Positions 24,292-34,594 of a DNA stretch of 64,000 nt are shown piece by piece. Position 1 is the first letter of the stretch. Every line of letters starts with the position of its first letter. A program made the translations under genes and the position numbers. Source of the stretch: Ipomoea triloba (Eukaryota; Streptophyta; Magnoliopsida; Solanales; Convolvulaceae); NCBI RefSeq assembly GCF_003576645.1, contig NC_044919.1, positions 29,898,403 to 29,962,402 of the forward strand, written 5' to 3'. The notes under the pieces are model-generated. The model did no database searches. It was not told where the DNA came from and saw nothing but the letters and a program-made list of their open reading frames with translations.

Positions 24292-24758
24292 TGGTATCAG
24301 AGCTCGCCGATGAGGGAGCTATGCCGCTGCAGCTTCCGGCACCGGCGAGTCGACGCCTGGAGATCGCCCACCGTCTGCCGGCTGTTGAAGAGAAGCCAAT
24401 CGAGGATGTGTTATCTTTTCCGATTCAGTTATCTGATCAGATTAAGGATGCTGTCAAGGAAGATGACTCCTTCAGATTGGAGTGCTCCGACGGCGAAGAA
24501 GATCACCAAAACCTAATCGGCGACGGCGAATGGCGGAACGTCGCGAGATCGCCTGACCGCTTCTCCTTCAAGATCGACGGCAGTAAAAACTGCTTCATTG
24601 ACCATGCGTGGTTCAAATTCAGTTGCAGGAAGAGACAACAGCATTTAGAGCTTTTCAAGCAGTGGAATCATACATTCGTAAATGAAACAAGCTTTGCTGC
24701 TATCAATAATATTGTTGTTTTTAATCGGTTTTTGGACTGCTCCGAGATCGACAAATAG
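24291..24758 (+). CDS. Unidentified 155-codon frame after the primer site
   Basis: An open frame whose ATG overlaps the primer-binding site (MVSELADEG...). It has acidic, serine-poor text with blocks such as DGEEDHQNLIGDGEWRNV and a basic SCRKRQQH patch. I recognise no gag, zinc knuckle or other family. It could be degenerate gag, a second captured host segment, or chance. It ends about 80 bases before the transferase-like ATG. Confidence 0.3.
   Translation: MVSELADEGAMPLQLPAPASRRLEIAHRLPAVEEKPIEDVLSFPIQLSDQIKDAVKEDDSFRLECSDGEEDHQNLIGDGEWRNVARSPDRFSFKIDGSKNCFIDHAWFKFSCRKRQQHLELFKQWNHTFVNETSFAAINNIVVFNRFLDCSEIDK
24292..24303 (+). promoter_or_regulatory. Primer-binding site (initiator tRNA-Met type)
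   Basis: TGGTATCAGAGC starts at the base after the 5' LTR. This is the standard plant primer site complementary to the 3' end of initiator methionine tRNA. Confidence 0.9.
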
Positions 24759-24839
24759 ATCTACTCCTCCATCGATGTCTCCGCCGTATCTTTCTCGCTC
24801 CGATCATCTCTATACCTGCATATCTCTCTATGTCTAGTC

Positions 24840-25643
24840 ATGGCGCTTTTTTGAGCTGTAATTTCTGGTATGATATTCAAGTCCAGCACGGTTGTCGGAG
24901 CGCAATCTATGTCGTTATGGTGGCAAAGTGTCGATCCGACTCCAAAAGATCCGATCCTCGGCATCACTCAAGCTTTCCTCGTAGATCTTAGCCCCAACAA
25001 AGTCAATGTCGGAGTTGGAGCTTACCGTGACGATAATGGAAAGCCGGTAGTGCTCGAGTGTGTCCGGGAAGCAGAACGGAGAATCGCTGGTGGTTTTAAC
25101 ATGGAATATCTTCAAATTGGAGGAAGCGTTAACATGATTGAGGAATCTCTGAATATGGACTATAAGGAAAATTATGATTTGATAAAAGACAAGCATATTG
25201 GAGCCATTCAATCTCTATCTAGGATGGATGCATGCCGAAATTTTACAAACTTCCAAAAGCATTTTTGTCCTGATTCACAAATTTTAATTCATGTCCCCAC
25301 TTGGTCAAATCATCATAGCATTTGGAGAGGTGCTCATAATCCTACTGGAGTAGACCCTACAGAGGAACAATGGAAGGAGATCTCTCACCAGCTTAAGGTC
25401 AAGGGACATTTTGCCTTCTTTGATACGGCATATCAAGGATTTGCCAGTGGAAACACAAAGAAGGATGCCAGAGCTATCCAGATATTCATTGAGGATGGTC
25501 ATCAAGTTGGATGTTCCCAGTCATATGCCAAAAATATGGGACTGTATGGCCAGAGAGTTGGGTGTCTGAGTATGGTCAGACAAGAATTTTTTGGTGTCTT
25601 GCAGTATGTTGATTCACAGTCAACTCCATCTACTATGAATTAA
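24840..25643 (+). pseudogene. Captured mitochondrial-type aspartate aminotransferase fragment
   Basis: From an ATG at 24840 the frame runs MALF, then an in-frame TGA at 24852. It reopens into clear aspartate aminotransferase sequence from about 24909 ([79 protein letters not shown]). The pyridoxal-phosphate lysine motif (SYAKN) is kept. The MAL start and the SMSLWWQSV-type entry resemble the mitochondrial isoform, whose enzyme interconverts aspartate/2-oxoglutarate and oxaloacetate/glutamate. It is intronless, lacks about 50 residues between WSNHH and AHNPTG, and ends before the C-terminal domain, so it cannot be a working enzyme. Capture of a spliced transcript during reverse transcription is the likely origin. 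Confidence 0.85.
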
Positions 25644-26648
25644 TTCCTGCTCGTTAATCCTTTCCTTAACAATTTTCAAGCTTAGTTCATGGAGCAGATC
25701 CATGAAGAGTATGAACACAGTGCTCATTAATCCTCCCTTTTTTTTTCAAAGCAGTAGTTGGACATTAATAGAACGTGGAGCAGATTCACGAAGATGAATA
25801 GAAGTACATGGAGCAGATCCATGAAGACAAACTGAAATCCTTGGAACATATCCATGAAAATGAGTTATAGTAGATGGAATAGATCCATGCAGATGAGATC
25901 AGCACTCATTTCAGATGCTAGAAGCAGAGCCCATCTCCATAAGATGTTCAAGTTTATAGGAAAAAGCATTTTGTCTCTCTCACTTTCATTCTAAGCTGAG
26001 CATGCAAAGACTTGCATGCTCCAGCTTACCGGGGGGGGGGGGGGGTTGGGGNGTGGAAACACAAAGAAGGATGCCAGAGCTATCCAGATATTCATTGAGG
26101 ATGGTCATCAAGTTGGATGTTCCCAGTCATATGCCAAAAATATGGGACTGTATGGCCAGAGAGTTGGGTGTCTGAGTATGGTCAGACAAGAATTTTTTGG
26201 TGTCTTGCAGTATGTTGATTCACAGTCAACTCCATCTACTATGAATTAATTCCTGCTCGTTAATCCTTTCCTTAACAATTTTCAAGCTTAGTTCATGGAG
26301 CAGATCCATGAAGAGTATGAACACAGTGCTCATTAATCCTCCCTTTTTTTTTCAAAGCAGTAGTTGGACATTAATAGAACGTGGAGCAGATTCACGAAGA
26401 TGAATAGAAGTACATGGAGCAGATCCATGAAGACAAACTGAAATCCTTGGAACATATCCATGAAAATGAGTTATAGTAGATGGAATAGATCCATGCAGAT
26501 GAGATCAGCACTCATTTCAGATGCTAGAAGCAGAGCCCATCTCCATAAGATGTTCAAGTTTATAGGAAAAAGCATTTTGTCTCTCTCACTTTCATTCTAA
26601 GCTGAGCATGCAAAGACTTGCATGCTCCAGCTTACCGGGGGGGGGGGG
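25447..26648 (+). repeat. 606-bp tandem duplication joined at a G run with one n
   Basis: The segment from 25447 recurs from 26053 with no difference that I could see, up to the G run. The first copy ends in 15 G, then TTGGGG, an n (26052) and the second copy. Perfect identity inside an element whose LTRs differ by almost 3%, plus the n at the junction, suggest a gap-filling artefact rather than biology. Confidence 0.85.
25688..25889 (+). repeat. Five short hairpin units (CATGGAGCAGATCCATG)
   Basis: Imperfect 17-bp inverted repeats at 25688-25704, 25774-25790, 25807-25823, 25840-25856 and 25873-25889 are spaced by 16-70 bases. The arms are CATGG/CCATG. In unit 2 both arms change together (CGTGG...CACG). 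The array recurs in the duplicated copy 606 bases downstream. Confidence 0.7.
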
Positions 26649-26863
26649 TGTTGGAGGAAGAAGAAAATAGTGAAGGGCATTAGGTCCATTCATTATACTT
26701 TGTTATAACCGCCCCTAGCATTGTGTATATAAGCCACTGTAGCATACCATTTCTTCATACTTCTTAATTCAGACTCTGTAACAAATATCTTTCTTTCCCT
26801 TCAATAATATCCATTCTCTGTTTTCCTCTTTATCTCACTGTGCACACAGTGCACATTCCATCA
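26649..26863 (+). repeat. 3' LTR
   Basis: 215 bp, preceded by a 12-G run (26637-26648) that acts as the polypurine tract and followed by the GGCAT target duplication. Confidence 0.92.
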
Positions 26864-26947
26864 GGCATCGCTCCTAATCCTCCAAAGTTTTGTGATTTTC
26901 TTATCCCAAACCCATTGAAAGGCTTTATAAATGGTCTAAGCTTCCAT
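26864..26947 (-). pseudogene. LINE RNase H remnant, upstream half
   Basis: The minus-strand frame reads TIYKAFQWVWDKKITKLWRIRSD after an in-frame TAG (MEA then stop) and joins the fragment at 23811-24076 when the LTR element is removed. Beyond 26947 no LINE sequence is recognisable. Confidence 0.65.
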
Positions 26948-27163
26948 CCCCTACAAAAAGCTAATTAATCAAACACTTTAACCAAGTCAAACATTTAATA
27001 GTGGTCAATGCACCGTACCATATCTTCTCTACGCTAAATGCGTTACCAAACATGATCTTTCTCTAGTTTCATTGGTATATTTTAAAATCTTACCATTACA
27101 ATATAATAAAGGAAGGTTTTGAAAGGTTAAAAATGCAAGAAATAGAGATCAGGAGAGCCTTTG
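26948..27163. other. Short spacer, nothing recognised
   Basis: AT-rich spacer between the LINE remnant and the Copia gag remnant. The true boundary of the Copia piece is unclear here. Confidence 0.4.
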
Positions 27164-28632
27164 CTAGCTCCACGAGACTGGGAATTCAGATTGATCCAGC
27201 ATGCGCGCATCTGGAGTGGCGTGTGACGTCGCGCCAGTGTCGGGGTACCAAGCCTCAGGCGTCGTCGGTGCAACACTGTCATCGGAGTATGCTACGTGCG
27301 CATGAGCCTCCGACCGGTCAGAGTACCGCTTGTAGCAGTACACGGCGGTATACCCGTGAGACCTGTAGATCTGGCAGCGTGGTGTACCGCCGCGTCCCCT
27401 GCCCTGTGCGCCGCCGCCCCTGCCACGGCCTTGCCGACCGCGACCGGAAGAAAAGTGGCGGCCACCATTGCTGTTGCCGGTTCTGCCACGTCCAGCAAAA
27501 AAGGCTGTCGGCGACCCTGCACCCTGCGAGATATCAGGCACGGTGAAGTCATCCGAATGGATGAACTCTTGAGCCTGCAAGTGATCAGCAAGCTGCGGAA
27601 GAGTGACCGGGGTACCGGCGACCGTCAGCGAACTGGCCATGGCTCGGAATTCAGGCCGCAGACCACGAAGCACGTACAGTATCTGTTCGTCGGGCGACAG
27701 AGGGCGGCCAGCGAGAGCAAGAGCTTCGACCAACATTTGTGCTTGGCCCAAGTACTCAGCCGGTGTGCCGTTACCTTGCTGGAGAGTCTGTAATTGGCCC
27801 AGAAGGCTCAAACATCGTGAGCGAGAGGAGGACGCCAGCGCTGCCGTGATGGAGTCCCAAACGGCGCGGGATGTGTCCTTACCTACAGCCAGATACATCA
27901 CCTCGTTCGTGAGGGAGGAGATGATCATCGACAAGATCACATGATCTTGCTGAATCCACTGTAAGAATTAAAACTGAACTGAAGTATATGAAATATAGGA
28001 TCTAACCTCCAGCCATAGTTATTTGTTTGATGATTGCCTGATCTGCTTACTGCTGTTGCTTGAGCTTTCTAATTATTTTTCTCTCACTTGACTCAACTCT
28101 CTCAGATGGTGTACAAGACTGTATATCAAGCAGTGAGGGGGATTTTGATGGCCTTTATATAGTTGCATTCCATCAATGCACTAATCATGAAAATTTTCCT
28201 ATTCTTAATTATTTGCACCACTTTCTGAATAAGAACAAAACATAAATTAGTGGATCCCTAATTTAGGTGTTAGTGTATCCCTGATTTAAGGTCATAGTGG
28301 AGTTTAGTGGACTCATACTTTTGACCTTTTATTATTTGTTCTTACATCCACGCCAAATACGCCGGAGAAGGAGGAGAAGGTAGGGTGGCGGGTGCGTCGG
28401 CTGTGGTCGGAGCAGCGGACGGTGCAGTCACCGGAGGGCACGGGAGACTGCCATCGACGTAACCTAGTAAACCCTGTCCACGAAGGAAAGGGACGATTTG
28501 TGTCCGCCAGAATAGGTAATTCCTGGCGTTGAGTTTGATCGTCGGAAAATGATTTGCCGACGATAGGGATGTTGGAGCCGGTGACGGAGGAGAGGCGGTG
28601 GTAACCGCACCGGTGGTGGGAGGAGTGGCCAT
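27164..28632 (-). pseudogene. Copia gag remnant, split by a solo LTR
   Basis: The minus strand from the ATG at 28632 reads a Ty1/Copia gag: an Ala/Pro/Thr-rich start, then FPTIKLNARNYLFWRTQIVPFL, and after the insert at 27960-28346 a UBN2-like segment (YLAVGKDTSRAVWDSITAAL, LQTLQQGNGTPAEYL, RGLRPEFRAMASSL) and a Gly/Arg-rich stretch. The CCHC knuckle has lost two ligands (CQIY...HGYTAVYC; second Cys and His both became Tyr, as expected of C-to-T decay). The protease site WYPDTGATSH follows, and the frame stops at 27164. Integrase, reverse transcriptase and RNase H are absent. Deleting the insert and one TCCAC copy restores the frame (YLAWIQQDH). Confidence 0.88.
27960..28346. mobile_element. 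Solo LTR nested in the gag
   Basis: 387 bp, starting TGTAAGAA and ending TTCTTACA, flanked by the perfect 5-bp duplication TCCAC (27955-27959, 28347-28351). It has no primer site or internal domain. TG...CA ends with a 5-bp duplication identify a solo LTR left by recombination. Confidence 0.85.
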
Positions 28633-28687
28633 GTATCTGTTTACGGGAAAGAAGGAGGAAAGCCGAGAAAATCCTAACCTATCGCAA

Positions 28688-28890
28688 CTGATACCAAATG
28701 AACGATAGTATTACTGATCTGAACAATACAATTGGAAGGTAGAGTCCTATATGGAAAGTAACACATATGTCTCCTGACTAATAGACCCTAACTATTGACT
28801 ACATATTAACCACTAATACAACATCATAGGTTATAATATAAATAACAATAATATCACTAATGCGGGAAACCCCAGGGGACATACGTAACA
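28688..28890 (-). mobile_element. Copia LTR and primer site belonging to the gag remnant
   Basis: Upstream of the gag ATG on the minus strand, TTTGGTATCAG (primer site, 28688-28698) abuts a probable 192-bp LTR at 28699-28890 that reads TGTTACGTATG...CGTTCA on the minus strand. The matching 3' LTR is not in the window, so the outer end at 28890 is inferred from the TG...CA rule and from the start of unrelated LINE sequence. Confidence 0.6.
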
Positions 28891-29491
28891 AAACAAATTC
28901 GTTGGAAAAGACAGACTGATTCTCCGTTGGTTCTTAATGTCGATGGATCATTTAAAGGAGATTATACACTTGCAGGAGGAGGCGCTATCTTTAGAGACAA
29001 AAACGGTAGATGGATTGAAGGTTGCTCTTTCTCATTCCAAGCAAGCAACCCTTTGGAAACTGAACTGAGAGCGTTGGAGTTGGCCCTGCGATGGACGGAA
29101 TCTAAAGGAATCCCTAACATAGAGGTGCAGACTGATTGCAAAGAGATGGAAAAGGCTCTCAATGGTACCAACGAGAGCAATCATCAGCTGGGAGCCCTGA
29201 AGGTTCGTTGCAGAGAGTTAATTCGCAGAAGTGGGTGCACGACGGTTATACATGTCTTCCGTGAACAAAACTTTGTTGCTGATTTTTTGGCTTTGATTGC
29301 TGCTAATAGGAGGGAGCCTTGTATTATTTTTGTTTCCTCACCCCCTGGCTGCAATACTCTTGTGTGTAATGATCAAATGGGAGTGGTGAGTGAACGTCTC
29401 ATGCTGGAGACAGAGTAGGCTGTTTGTTTCTTATCCCTCAGCCTGGGGTTTGCCCCTCCAATTTGTAATTTCCAAAAAAAAAAAAAAAGGA
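28891..29491 (+). pseudogene. LINE 3' fragment with open RNase H domain
   Basis: 5'-truncated LINE. The plus strand is open from about 28891 to the TAG at 29418. It gives RNase H-like text: LNVDGSFKG (first Asp), GGGAIFRDKNGRWIEG, ETELRALELALRW (Glu), VQTDCKEM (second Asp), HVFREQNFVADFLA. The 3' UTR ends in an A run at 29476-29490. The RNase H active-site acids DGS, E and TD are preserved, so the loss of function comes from truncation. The tail is a typical target-primed insertion end. Confidence 0.85.
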
Positions 29492-30058
29492 AGATTTTGA
29501 AATCTATAGATCTGGCACCGTACCATGTCATTGATTAGTGGATTTTAATAGGTAGATTACTAAATTAAATATTATTATCTACTAACATTAACATTAAAAA
29601 TTAAACATTAAATATTGCATTATTTGAAATACAATATAGTAAAACAGTTGTTATGAGCATACGTATCACATCTCTACTAAACAATTTGATCATTAGGTAA
29701 ACATGGTTAAAAGATTATGAGTCTATGTATCCATAATATCTTTAGTAGTTAATTATATACATTATTACTTATATAATATATTATATGCCAACCATCATTT
29801 CGTGTGATGGTATCCTCGTCATACTACTTTGTAAAGAATGAGTATTTCAAAAATAATATAATATATTAAATATGTTATTAAAATTGTAGATAAAAATAAT
29901 ATTTTTATTCATTATGATAAATAACACAAACATGTGAAATAAATAAGATGTACAAACACTTAATTTATAAGTCTATCTTGCTCACAATCTATCGAAAGGA
30001 TTCATTGAGTTATCTTTGTCACCAAAAAATTTACCTTGGCCCTGCTCAATTTATAAGT
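29492..30058. other. Intergenic, AT-rich
   Basis: No gene or repeat recognised. This is the 3' flank of CYP94 copy 2. Confidence 0.4.
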
Positions 30059-31570
30059 CTATATGGAACTTAACCTTTCCTCAATTGTGACCGGGAAACC
30101 ACCCTTCATTTTTGAGGTTAGATACATTATGAAGTCTGGTTCGACACCATTCTCAGCCACCACAGGCACCACCCTGAACCGCCTTAAAACACCGGCCACC
30201 ACCCTCTTCATCTGCAGGAAAGCCATTTCTTTCCCCAGACAAATCCTCGGCCCGGCTTGAAACACCGGATAAGCATACGAGTCCCTTCCCACAAAGCTCC
30301 AATTCCCAGAATTACCCGCACCGTCCCTTTCTAGCCACCGTTCTGGGCGGAACTCCGCCCAGTCCTTCCCCCAGATGTCCTCCACCCTCCCCATCGCGTA
30401 GGGGTGGTAAGCTACCCTCCACCCCTTCTTCACGATGGTCCCGTCCGGCAAAACGTCATCCTCTTCGGCCGCTTTTGAATCTATGGGGACCGGCGGGTAA
30501 AGCCTCATGGTTTCAGAAAGCGCAGCGTGAGTGTAAACCATGTTCTTCACTTCATCATACAGTGCGGATTCCGATTTTGACCTTACCTCTTTTAAGATTT
30601 CATTTTCTACTTCGGGGTGCCGGGAAACCACCCAGAAAAACCACGTCAGCGCCGCTGACGTGGTGTCCCGACCCGCCAGTATAAAGCTTATCACGATTTC
30701 CATCACGAAATTTTCGTCGGAGTGGCCGGAGCTCAAGAATCTGGACAGTAAGTCAACGGAATCCAGCGTTGACTTCTCCTCCAGCTCCTGCTTCTTCTCT
30801 CTGACAATCTTTTTGGCAAATTCTCTAACCTCGTCAACAGCAGCCCGGAGCTTCCTCTCGGATCCAACGTTAAACAAACGTTTCAATTTCCAGATCAGAG
30901 GGCTAACAGCATTGAATCTTTGGCTACTGATCATAACAGCCTCTTCAAAAGCAACGGCAAATTTCGCTTCCGGAAGAGACGGTAACAGATACCCCGGATC
31001 GTACCCGAAAGCAATCTTGCAGATATTATCAAAAGCGAATCTTTGAAGAATATCCTGGAAATCAAGAACCGTTTTGTTCTTAGCCGCAGAATCAAGAATC
31101 GGAATCAAGCGGTCGGAGAGCTCCGTATCAACCACGGTCTCCACGAACTTCCTGAGAGATCTAGTGTTGAACTCGTGGCTGGCGACTTGTCTCTGGAACT
31201 TCCAGCTCTCGCCGTCGGTGTTAAAGATCCCGTCGCCGAGAAAATCATCCAAAATGCTCCTCGAGAAATCCCCTTTCCGGTAGATAGGAAAGCGCGTCTT
31301 GAGGACGTGCTGAACATTCAAAGGATTCGCAGTGAACACTACGCGGAAACCCAGAGGGCGGTGAAGGGTGAACGTCAGATTGGGAGTGCTCTTAATTACG
31401 TCGGTAATCCATTGAAGCCGGCGGTCCTTGTTCTTCAACAGGGAGAAATAAGAACCGATTAGAGGGTACGCTATTGGGATTTTACTGGATTTGGTGAAGT
31501 TGAAGAAGAGGAAGAAGACGAAAGGAACAATGCAAAGGAGCAGAGAAGTTGAGATCTCAAGATTCAACAT
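30059..31570 (-). CDS. CYP94-family cytochrome P450, copy 2 (intronless)
   Basis: A single uninterrupted frame of 503 residues, very similar along its whole length to the copy at 18.8-20.6 kb. It has an N-terminal hydrophobic anchor (about 4-24), AGRDTT in the I helix, ETMRLYPPVP in the K helix, and FQAGPRICLG with the heme cysteine near residue 444. The place where copy 1 has its intron reads through here (SHEFNTRSLRKF). Intact P450 motifs and a matching TATA box (31652-31660) suggest a working ER mono-oxygenase acting on fatty acids or jasmonoyl-isoleucine, the known CYP94 substrates. The pair is a tandem duplication later pulled apart by transposons. C-terminal residues differ between the copies (ERLSSI against ERSTAADE). 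Confidence 0.95.
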   Translation of the reverse strand: MLNLEISTSLLLCIVPFVFFLFFNFTKSSKIPIAYPLIGSYFSLLKNKDRRLQWITDVIKSTPNLTFTLHRPLGFRVVFTANPLNVQHVLKTRFPIYRKGDFSRSILDDFLGDGIFNTDGESWKFQRQVASHEFNTRSLRKFVETVVDTELSDRLIPILDSAAKNKTVLDFQDILQRFAFDNICKIAFGYDPGYLLPSLPEAKFAVAFEEAVMISSQRFNAVSPLIWKLKRLFNVGSERKLRAAVDEVREFAKKIVREKKQELEEKSTLDSVDLLSRFLSSGHSDENFVMEIVISFILAGRDTTSAALTWFFWVVSRHPEVENEILKEVRSKSESALYDEVKNMVYTHAALSETMRLYPPVPIDSKAAEEDDVLPDGTIVKKGWRVAYHPYAMGRVEDIWGKDWAEFRPERWLERDGAGNSGNWSFVGRDSYAYPVFQAGPRICLGKEMAFLQMKRVVAGVLRRFRVVPVVAENGVEPDFIMYLTSKMKGGFPVTIEERLSSI

Positions 31571-31651
31571 TTTTTTAATAATTTCTTAACTGGAAATTGG
31601 GAAGATTGATGGATGAATGAAATGGTTTGGACTGGAAATGCAATAGCCATC

Positions 31652-31781
31652 CCTTTTATACGCATTTTTGGAAGTTTCTTTAAGGTTTTCACATTTTGCA
31701 GGAATTTATTAGTTTAACTCTTTCAATTGCTTTTGTCTTTCTTTTGTTGAATTATTTGTGGTTATGTGTGGTATGACGTCA
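31652..31781 (-). promoter_or_regulatory. CYP94 copy 2 TATA box and TGACGTCA site
   Basis: TATAAAAGG (minus, 31652-31660) lies about 85 bp before the ATG. TGACGTCA at 31774-31781 lies in GTGTGGTATGACGTCAATGG, text shared with the distal block upstream of copy 1. Confidence 0.6.
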
Positions 31782-32394
31782 ATGGAAGTTGACATATGGA
31801 AAACATTACCCTATTTAGCGTACTTGAATACGAGATTACGCCACATTCATACGTCAAAAATAATTATGCTAGGTTTTTTTTTTGTTTATTCTATTTTGTC
31901 AACGTTTGACTTCGAATGCTTTTTATTTATAAAAATATTTTAACTATTCAATGTAGTCCACCTTTTTAATTCAATAACACAATACGAAAGGTTAGGGGTG
32001 AAAAATGCAAAAGAATAATCATTTCTTACAAAAAGTAATTGATTTTCCGTCAGCAATCATCTTTCAATACAATGATGTAGTAAATGATCATACACCAATT
32101 ACCTTGAACTCGAAAGCGATTTATTTTATATTACACAAAAAGTCAAAAATATGATAAAAATGTGATTGTTACCCTTCTATTGCACCTTCATAAAGCTTTA
32201 GGGAGCTTATATATGTTTGGGGAAAACCATTCAATAAAGAAGGCTTATTTATCTCTTTCCTATTTTTGTGGTTTGCATCTGGCTGAGTTAGAGCATCCTT
32301 ATCCATGTAGTTTTTTCACGATTTTTGATAATTTTTTATGGGTGTGATTAGGAAAGAAAAAATAAGGGCAAATCTAACTTTAGAATATATTAAT

Positions 32395-32439
<45 letters not shown>

Positions 32440-34594
32440 GTATTGTCAGGCGCGTGCACTGCAACCCCTCGCTGGGCGCCATTGTTGCACAACACTCCAT
32501 CCTTTTTCATCTGCAAAATTACTGTACTAAAAATCACATTTTGTAGGAGATCATTTTTCTTCTCTCTCTCTTTCATGTCATATGCTATTGTACTATAAAC
32601 CTCCAATTAACCATTGTTGTAGATGCTCTTAATCTCCTTGTCCACGTCCGTCTTTGAGACGTGGAGGCATTATAACTATGCCAACTGTGTGTCCTGCGTA
32701 GAGAAAGTTGTTTGACCTCATGCTATATATAGCTTCTTGCATGGTCAGTAGAAGACAGAAACAAAGCAACAGAAACACCATTTCGTCTTTCCTTCTACGC
32801 AATTCATTTTGCAGTTTTTTTCTTCGTTTTCCATTACTCTCTCGGTCTGGGTCAAACATAAATTCGTGTTTGCCTGTCGAAAACTTGTCAACCCGTCATC
32901 CATCAAAAGATATTAAACTTTTAAAAGTAATATAATGTTCATGCAACACGACACAAAGAGCTCTCTTCCTTGTTCTATTCGAAATCCTCTTCGTATTCCA
33001 CATTTGACATCCATACCCAAAAGTAGACTATATACCCAACAATATAACCAAGGCCACTATATTATTCAATTAGATATATTCTTAGGAAAATTAATTGTTG
33101 TCGCAATTGGATGTCGAACTCACTTTGATGGTTCATTTTAAAAAAAATTACATATTTTGACTATCTTTAAATGGTTTTAACTTGTTAAATTTTGAAGATT
33201 ATATGGCAATGCATTGTCAAGATTGAATATTCAATGAATTTATGGAAATTTGGAAAGGAAACAAAACACGTTTTCCTCCTTCCACACTCATTCTCTACAA
33301 TTTATTTGCTTTGACACCAAATCATCGAAGTGATCAATCAATTCAAAACAAAATAAGTTTACAAATTATCAAACTGATTAATCAATTCAAAACAAGATAA
33401 ATTTATAAAATTTGTTTTATTAACGTATATAACTGTATTTAAAACTTACCGAGAATGAAAAATTAATAAAATATATTTCAAAATTTACGTCAAAGTACAT
33501 CCCTAGTAAAAGTAACCTTTATATTTAGATTCAAACTTATAATATATCATAAATTGAAGCCAGGCCAGTTGAAGCCAAACAAATTGATTGTGTGCAAGAA
33601 ATTGAAGCCAATTTCATCATCAATGACGACCATAAAAACATTATCCCCACAATAAGGTGTGAACATTAATTGTTTGGTTGACTCTTCACACAAAGCCATA
33701 TCTAAATGCCTAATTTGTATTATTTGGATTATCTTAATTAACTCTTCAAAAAAAGATTATCTTAATTAAGATATGATTACACGTACAAGGAAGCGAGTAT
33801 GGTATTTGAGCAGACTTATCCTGTATTAGTTGAGTTTAAAATGCTAAACTCATATATCATACGTTAATCTAATCTTGTCCATAAAAGTGAATTTCTTTAT
33901 TCATATAGGTCCTCACACTTCAACTCGATAGATGAATGAATTGGTAAATCACAGTGACTCAACTACTTGGTTGACGGAATGTTAACGCAATCTAATATAG
34001 ACTTGATAAAGCTAATTATTAGTTAAGTTATATTTGTATCGATATAGACTTGATAAAGTTAATTATTGTTATGAAAAATATGTATATAAGTGTACGAAAT
34101 CGGATCAAGAAAGTTGTATTATTAATTGTCATTCTCCTAGCTAGTACATGTATTTTGCTAGAGTTTATAGGCCAGCGACCTCTCAATGGATTGATCTTGC
34201 TATGTGAGTTTTGATCTTCAAAAGTCCTCTCTCCTGAGCGGCCAATTGGCTTTTATAGTTCTACATGTTGGGAATCTTATCTATATGAGAGATGCGTGGC
34301 GATTAGCTACAGGACAATCAGATCGATTGTGCCACGCATCAATATTGAAATGATTAAAGTTGACGCGTAGGTTGAAAAGACATTTCACGGGTATCTCGAT
34401 TGTCCAGGTTGGGAGACACAATTATAAGGTTGGAATATGGTAAAATAGATACTCAGTACGCTTCGTATTTCTCTATTTCGACTAGATAATTATTTCGAAG
34501 TATTCATAAAATGTTGTTTCTTTAATAAATCACATCTATGACAATGATTTTTTTTTTTCAATAGTTATACCATAAATTGTAAGGTGGACCAATC
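31782..34594. other. Intergenic; one microsatellite, no gene recognised
   Basis: AT-rich DNA including a (TA)n run at 32399-32435. Short frames of up to 96 codons match nothing I know. The 34130-34450 part resembles an LTR leader by composition, but lacks ends I can define. Confidence 0.4.

Larger units (their letters stand above)
24077..26863 (+). mobile_element. Small non-autonomous LTR retrotransposon with captured host gene
   Basis: Two 215-bp LTRs (24077-24291 and 26649-26863) begin TGTTGG and end CCATCA. They are flanked by the 5-bp duplication GGCAT (24072-24076, 26864-26868). A primer-binding site TGGTATCAGAGC follows the 5' LTR directly, and a G-run polypurine tract precedes the 3' LTR. 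No gag, protease, integrase or reverse transcriptase is present. The interior instead holds an intronless aspartate aminotransferase fragment. By eye the LTRs differ at 6 of 215 positions, all transitions, so the insertion is not brand new. The TGGTATCAGAGC site and 5-bp duplication point to Copia-type machinery. The element sits inside a LINE remnant. Confidence 0.92.

Noticed and set aside
25447..26249. Second aminotransferase-like frame at 26016-26249 as a separate gene
   Set aside because: It is the 3' part of the 606-bp duplication that starts after a G run and an n; likely an assembly artefact.
27296..27793. Plus-strand frames over the Copia gag
   Set aside because: Antisense of the gag, whose minus-strand frame has clear family motifs.
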